A stretch of DNA of 8,753 nt from Chloroflexota bacterium (GTDB lineage: Bacteria > Chloroflexota > Dehalococcoidia > Lucifugimonadales > JADFKI01), in assembly GCA_009838595.1 (NCBI GenBank), contig VXRI01000228.1, positions 1 to 8,753 on the forward strand. Direction: 5' to 3'. Under the pieces are notes generated by a model, which saw only the letters and a list, made by a program, of their open reading frames with translations, was not told the origin of the DNA and did no database searches. Position 1 is the first letter of the stretch, and every line of letters begins with the position of its first letter. Position numbers and translations under genes: made by a program. Positions 5,779 to 8,753 of the stretch are shown here, piece after piece.

Positions 5779-5821
5779 CCCTGTCCTGAACCTGTCGAAG
5801 GGCTGTTCATACCTGTCAGGT
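5779..5821. repeat. dispersed intergenic repeat ahead of the DUF4268 gene
   Basis: The segment at 5779-5802 contains CCTGAACCTGTCGAAGGG, a well-known dispersed motif (CCTGAGCTTGTCGAAGG type). ACCTGTCAGGT at 5811-5821 is an adjacent palindrome with 5-bp arms. On the minus strand the repeat gives TCGACA, a 15-nt spacer and TATAAA, a possible if short-spaced promoter for the DUF4268 gene. Confidence 0.45.
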
Positions 5822-5825
5822 CGCT

Positions 5826-6497
5826 CTAAGTTTGCGAGAAGCCTAGCGTGCCGGTGGTCATTTGGCCCCGTAGGGCTTCGGCTGCCATCATGCCTTCCAC
5901 GCTGGAAATGTTGCGCGAGTATGGCAGCAGCAGGCGCATTAGCTCGTCGTGGCGCTGCCCGCAGGGGAAGGCCACTTCGGTATCGCCGACCTTTTGCATC
6001 TCGCCGTAGCGCAGGAAGCCGGCGACGACCATCCGCAACCGCACGGCAGGTCTGGGGGCGTCCCCTTCTACGGACACCGAATATACATAGGCGTCGTCTC
6101 GCTGGCTGCCTGTCACCTTAATCGTCAGCGGCGAGCGCGAGTCTTGAATGGTCATTTCGCCCTGCGGCGGCGCGTAGTCCGGTGCCTTACCTACTGCCTG
6201 TGTCATCAGGAATTTCATCGGGCGCTCGTGCAGCCCGCCGCACGCAAAGCGCGCCTGATTGTAGGTGCCCGGCACCGCTTCCATGCCGCCGAGCGCGACA
6301 AGCTGCTCGCGTATTTGCTCAATGCGCGCCTCTACGCCCTGCTTGCCGCTGAATGTCCACACTGTGCAGATGCCGTTCTTCACATATAGCCCAACGCTTA
6401 TGTTCTTGAAGTTCGGGTCCATTGGCACCAGTTCGAGACAGCTTCCGTAGCGTTCCAGAACATCCACCACCCGCAGGGTACTGCTTGTTTTCATCAT
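5826..6497 (-). CDS. unrecognised protein with two Cys/His repeat units
   Basis: A 223-residue protein I cannot assign to a family. It is soluble-looking, without a signal peptide or membrane segment. Two regions repeat: residues 71-97 carry GMEAVPGTYNQ and FACGGLHERPMKFL, and residues 165-190 carry GEMQKVGDTEV and FPCGQRHDELMRLL. The shared pattern is M-x2-V-x2-T-xn-F-x-C-G-x2-H-[DE]-x2-M-x2-L, with Cys86/His90 and Cys179/His183 at matching places. Each copy is preceded by a strand-rich stretch and a helix, so the protein probably arose by internal duplication. The paired cysteines and histidines could bind metal or be catalytic. The start ATG at 6497 has AAGAGGTG upstream, and a second ATG follows directly. 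The gene has its own candidate promoter and reads toward the DUF4268 gene 77 nt away. Confidence 0.75.
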   Translation of the reverse strand: MMKTSSTLRVVDVLERYGSCLELVPMDPNFKNISVGLYVKNGICTVWTFSGKQGVEARIEQIREQLVALGGMEAVPGTYNQARFACGGLHERPMKFLMTQAVGKAPDYAPPQGEMTIQDSRSPLTIKVTGSQRDDAYVYSVSVEGDAPRPAVRLRMVVAGFLRYGEMQKVGDTEVAFPCGQRHDELMRLLLPYSRNISSVEGMMAAEALRGQMTTGTLGFSQT

Positions 6498-6531
6498 GAT
6501 GGCACCTCTTACTATCTATTGACGATGTTAC

Positions 6532-6560
6532 ATAATAATCCGTGCTGGTTAATGCGGCAA
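6532..6560 (-). promoter_or_regulatory. candidate sigma-70 promoter of the repeat-motif protein gene
   Basis: On the minus strand TTGCCG at 6560-6555 (4 of 6 to TTGACA) is followed after exactly 17 nt by TATTAT at 6537-6532 (5 of 6 to TATAAT). Transcription would begin near 6525, about 27 nt before the ATG and just ahead of the ribosome binding site. Confidence 0.5.
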
Positions 6561-6582
6561 GTCAGGGTTGGGAAGAGACATG

Positions 6583-6591
6583 TGGTACAAT
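6583..6591 (+). promoter_or_regulatory. candidate extended -10 promoter of the small acidic gene
   Basis: TGGTACAAT (TGn plus TACAAT, 5 of 6 matches) lies about 60 nt before the ATG at 6652. No clear -35 box is present, as is common with extended -10 promoters. It points away from the minus-strand promoter in the same 154-nt divergent gap. Confidence 0.35.
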
Positions 6592-6651
6592 TCGCCAGCG
6601 GATGGGATGCGAACGATAGCATAAAAGCAATCAAATGGAGGGATGTCGGGC

Positions 6652-6951
6652 ATGACTACTACCGTGCAGTTCAACGATGACGATTTCGACGAAGTAGAGC
6701 GCGGAATCGACTGGCTCGAAAGGCTCGAAGGTATCAAGTCGCGGCGGGACAAGGAAGCCGCGCTGCACGAGACTGTCGAGTATGTGGACGCGCTGCGGAC
6801 GGCACTTTTGGCTCTGTGCGGTGACGATACGGCGGACGACATCGCGGCGCGGCACGGCAGGCAAGTCGCCAACTTGGTGAATGGCATACGGGACGCGGAC
6901 ACGAGGGATCCGTGGGACGAGTATCTCAAGCCTGCGCTGACGGAACCGTAG
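6652..6951 (+). CDS. small acidic protein of unknown function
   Basis: A 99-residue protein that I do not recognise. It begins MTTTVQFNDDDFDEVERG, then has a charged, probably helical body (WLERLEGIKSRRDKEAALHE, then TVEYVDALRTALLALCG), an acidic DDTADD turn and a final WDEYLKPALTEP. It has one cysteine and no membrane segment or signal peptide. The upstream sequence GGAGGG at 6637-6642 touches an ATG at 6643 but lies 9 nt from the ATG at 6652, so the later start is preferred. The earlier one would add three residues. The opposite strand is also open here, but without a ribosome binding site or recognisable motif. The gene is divergent from the repeat-motif protein gene and is followed by a hairpin. 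It is probably expressed alone. Confidence 0.65.
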   Translation: MTTTVQFNDDDFDEVERGIDWLERLEGIKSRRDKEAALHETVEYVDALRTALLALCGDDTADDIAARHGRQVANLVNGIRDADTRDPWDEYLKPALTEP

Positions 6952-6972
6952 TAGCGGAATTTACCGATATAA

Positions 6973-6999
6973 GCCTACATAGGATACACGCCTACATAG
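6973..6999. repeat. 10-bp direct repeat pair
   Basis: GCCTACATAG occurs at 6973-6982 and again at 6990-6999, exact over 10 bases with a 17-nt period. It lies in the 226-nt gap between the small acidic gene and the amidohydrolase gene, just ahead of a hairpin. Its role is unknown. Confidence 0.4.
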
Positions 7000-7009
7000 A
7001 TTGTAGCAG

Positions 7010-7042
7010 CGGCAATGGCGCTCATTTCCGAGCTCATTGCCG
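7010..7042. other. strong intergenic hairpin
   Basis: CGGCAATG (7010-7017) and CATTGCCG (7035-7042) are perfect 8-bp inverted arms. Inside them GCTC (7020-7023) pairs with GAGC (7030-7033), leaving a 6-nt loop ATTTCC. It lies 58 nt after the stop of the small acidic gene. No T-run follows, so it is not a standard intrinsic terminator, though it may stabilise or end that transcript. Confidence 0.45.
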
Positions 7043-7072
7043 ATGGGATAGAGGTAGGCAATGTTCAGTTCA

Positions 7073-7110
7073 CCCCTTTCTAACCTTCTCCCCATCAATG
7101 GAGACGGGGG
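7073..7110. repeat. dispersed intergenic repeat, second copy
   Basis: CCCCTTTCTAACCT, then CTCCCCATCAATGGAGACGG: a REP-like element with short TCTCC/GGAGA arms, related to the degenerate copy at 1276-1316. Downstream, GGGGATA (7107-7113) and TATCCCC (7135-7141) form another 7-bp inverted pair. Confidence 0.45.
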
Positions 7111-7164
7111 ATATGGGACAAAATGAACGGCGATTATCCCCAATAATTATGCTCAACCCTGGAT

Positions 7165-7170
7165 GGGAGA
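7165..7170 (+). promoter_or_regulatory. ribosome binding site that sets a TTG start
   Basis: GGGAGA ends 7 nt before TTG at 7178. An in-frame TAG at 7175-7177 directly precedes that TTG, and the first in-frame ATG is at codon 30, beyond the metal-binding HAH motif, so the TTG must be the start. Confidence 0.75.
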
Positions 7171-7177
7171 TGTTTAG

Positions 7178-8143
7178 TTGACCAGAAGCATAGACATACA
7201 CGCGCATATTTCGCCGGAAGGGTTCGTGCGGGCTGCGGAAAAAGGCGAAGACTGGTACGGCACGATGCATGACGCCGGCGGGATGCTTAACTACAACCCC
7301 AGAACTGCGTGGACGCCGGAAGAGCGGCTGGCGGACATGGATTCCATCGGCGTGGATGTGCATGTTCTGTCAACCAACGCGTACTTCTACAATTACGACA
7401 AGGACGCCGCTAACGTAGCGGCAATGTCGCGCGAGGCGAACGATTATGTCTCGCAGCTGACGAAGGACCATCCCACCCGCTTCGCCGGCTTGGCGAATCT
7501 GCCGATGCAGGATGTCGCCGCTTCCGTGGCAGAGTTAGAACGCTCGGTCGTGAAACTTGGACTGAAGGGCGCGATGATTGGCGACCATGTGAACGGCAAT
7601 ACCTACGACGACCCGGAGTTCGAGCCGCTGTGGGCGGCAGCGGAGCAGCTCGGCGCGGTGCTGCTGATTCACCAAGGGGGGCCTACCATCGTAAGCCCGC
7701 GTTCCTCAAAGTATCACCTACCCAACACGATCGGCAATCTCGCCGACCGCACGGTAACATTCGCGGCGTTCGTGTTCGGCGGCGTGATGGATAGGCATCC
7801 CGACTTGCGAGTTTGCCTGTCGCACGCGGGCGGGTATGTATGCTACGGTATCGGTCGGATGGACAGGGGCTGGCAAGTACGTTCTGAGGCGCGCGAGCAC
7901 ATCGTCAAGCCGCCGAGCGAATACCTGAGCGATTTCTACTACGACTGCCTCACACACGACGAACGGGCGCTCCGAATGCTGATAGACCTCGTGGGCGTGG
8001 AACGCGTGTTGTTCGGCACTGATTGGCCCTTCGACATGGCAATCGACTGGCCCGTGTCGTGGCTTATGGGACTGGAAAGCCTGACGGACGACGAGAAGGA
8101 AGCGATTCTGTACAAGAATGTCGAGGCGTTGCTGGGGATATAA
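7178..8143 (+). CDS. amidohydrolase of the ACMSD-like family (COG2159 type)
   Basis: A 321-residue metal-dependent amidohydrolase of the 2-amino-3-carboxymuconate-semialdehyde decarboxylase-like group. IDIHAHISPEGF places His8 and His10 of the H-x-H metal motif at the very N-terminus. LIHQGG gives His165, LSHAGG gives His216 and FGTDWPF gives Asp282, the complete ligand set of the family with normal spacing. Members remove CO2 from, or hydrolyse, aromatic and ring-cleavage acids using one zinc or similar ion in a TIM barrel. The substrate here is not evident. Translation starts at TTG, set by a good ribosome binding site and an in-frame stop just before it. A monooxygenase or dehydrogenase-like gene follows on the same strand after 78 nt, which suggests a shared catabolic route. 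No terminator is seen between them. Confidence 0.9.
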   Translation: MTRSIDIHAHISPEGFVRAAEKGEDWYGTMHDAGGMLNYNPRTAWTPEERLADMDSIGVDVHVLSTNAYFYNYDKDAANVAAMSREANDYVSQLTKDHPTRFAGLANLPMQDVAASVAELERSVVKLGLKGAMIGDHVNGNTYDDPEFEPLWAAAEQLGAVLLIHQGGPTIVSPRSSKYHLPNTIGNLADRTVTFAAFVFGGVMDRHPDLRVCLSHAGGYVCYGIGRMDRGWQVRSEAREHIVKPPSEYLSDFYYDCLTHDERALRMLIDLVGVERVLFGTDWPFDMAIDWPVSWLMGLESLTDDEKEAILYKNVEALLGI

Positions 8144-8221
8144 TTGCTCGCGAATAGCACAATGAACGGTTGCGGGCGAATGGTATGTATAGGCTGGCAA
8201 TAAGGCGACTAGTCCTGATGA

Positions 8222-8753
8222 ATGGAGTTCGGCGATACGATGATTGCGAAAGAGCGGGACAACGAAAAGTACATCGAGAAGGCGCGGGAGTTGGCAGCGC
8301 TTGTGGCGGCGAACACTAGCCGCATCAACGAAGAGCGCAAGATACCGACCGATGTGTCCGATGAGATTGCGGACGCCGGCTTCTTCCGCCTGCTGATGCC
8401 GCGCAATCTCGGCGGCGCGCAGCTCGACCACCCCGATTTTCTTCGCATCGTGCATATATTCGCCGAGGCGGACGGCAGTGTGGGCTGGTCTATGAACCAA
8501 AACAACGTCTTCGCCACGAACTCCACACGGATGAACGATAAGACGCGCGAAGAGATATACGACAACCCGCGCGCAGTGATTACGAACGGGCCGCCTATGT
8601 CGCGGTCGCGGGCTGTCGAGGTTGACGGCGGGTATAGCCTAAGCGGGCGATGGAATTTCAGCAGCGGCAGCGACCACGCGACCTGGATCGCCGCGCTGCC
8701 GCCAATCGTCGGCACAGACGGCTCCGGCGCGAGTGCAGCCGGTGCTGTGCCGC
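8222..8753 (+). CDS. acyl-CoA dehydrogenase-fold flavin monooxygenase, 3' truncated by the window
   Basis: The first 177 codons of an open frame that leaves the window. The N-terminal helical domain has IADAGFFRLLMPRNLGG (49-65), the family's usual ADAGLFRLL-P-x-x-x-G-G. FAEADGSVGWSMNQNN (80-95) and GRWNFSSGSDHATW (142-155) follow. The last motif, G-x-W-x-F-x-S-G-x-x-H-A-x-W, is typical of the two-component flavin-dependent monooxygenases of the HsaA/DszC-like group, which share the acyl-CoA dehydrogenase fold and use reduced flavin from a separate reductase. A true acyl-CoA dehydrogenase cannot be excluded because the C-terminal half is missing. The ATG at 8222 has no good ribosome binding site. 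One at 8240 (MIAKERDNEKY) has GGAG 12 nt upstream, and the choice is open. It follows the amidohydrolase gene by 78 nt. Confidence 0.82.
   Translation, partial: MEFGDTMIAKERDNEKYIEKARELAALVAANTSRINEERKIPTDVSDEIADAGFFRLLMPRNLGGAQLDHPDFLRIVHIFAEADGSVGWSMNQNNVFATNSTRMNDKTREEIYDNPRAVITNGPPMSRSRAVEVDGGYSLSGRWNFSSGSDHATWIAALPPIVGTDGSGASAAGAVP

Noticed and set aside
7718..8500. 260-codon minus-strand open frame across the amidohydrolase and monooxygenase genes
   Set aside because: It spans two plus-strand genes with intact catalytic motifs and the gap between them, so it is a shadow.
1..8753. CRISPR array, tRNA, rRNA or intact insertion sequence
   Set aside because: No regularly spaced repeat series, no cloverleaf or rRNA-like segment and no transposase reading frame were seen on either strand.

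Overview
The window reads as a gene-dense, moderately GC-rich bacterial chromosome with short intergenic gaps. It carries catabolic enzymes typical of uncultured Chloroflexota (SAR202/Dehalococcoidia-like): an ACMSD-type amidohydrolase, an acyl-CoA-dehydrogenase-fold monooxygenase, a corrinoid protein with a UroD/MtaA-type methyltransferase, and a solute-binding-like protein. This taxonomic placement is an inference from gene content and intergenic repeat style. No marker gene confirms it.

Layout. 1-299: no intact gene, but the minus strand holds a decayed BrnT-type toxin gene (one frameshift and two in-frame stops), running off the left edge. 300-2083 (+): an NMT1/THI5-like binding protein with no signal peptide, then an OXNAD1-like FAD/NAD(P)H oxidoreductase. 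2104-4460 (-): a MtaA/UroD-family methyltransferase, then, after a 268-nt gap, a corrinoid (B12-binding) protein followed 43 nt later by a small four-cysteine protein. 4512-5748 (-): a DUF4268 nuclease-like protein, an out-of-frame remnant of a second DUF4268 C-terminal tail, and a DUF433-like protein cut short. 5826-6497 (-): an unrecognised 223-residue protein built from two repeated halves, each with an F-x-C-G-x-x-H motif. 6652-6951 (+): a small acidic protein of unknown function, divergent from the previous gene. 7178-8753 (+): an amidohydrolase with a TTG start, then the first 177 codons of a flavin-dependent monooxygenase or acyl-CoA dehydrogenase-like enzyme, cut by the right edge.

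How it may work together. The corrinoid protein and the MtaA-like protein form the core of a methyl-transfer system: a methylated substrate gives its methyl group to Co(I)-cobalamin, which passes it to a thiol or folate acceptor. The substrate-specific methyltransferase and a recognisable reductive activator are absent here. The four-cysteine protein is probably cotranscribed with the corrinoid protein, and a flavin reductase converges on the same cluster. Both are speculative candidates for redox maintenance. The amidohydrolase and monooxygenase pair suggests oxidative breakdown of an aromatic or other organic compound. Several intergenic scraps look like dispersed repeats, and the broken BrnT, DUF433 and DUF4268 pieces suggest a history of accessory-gene gain and decay.
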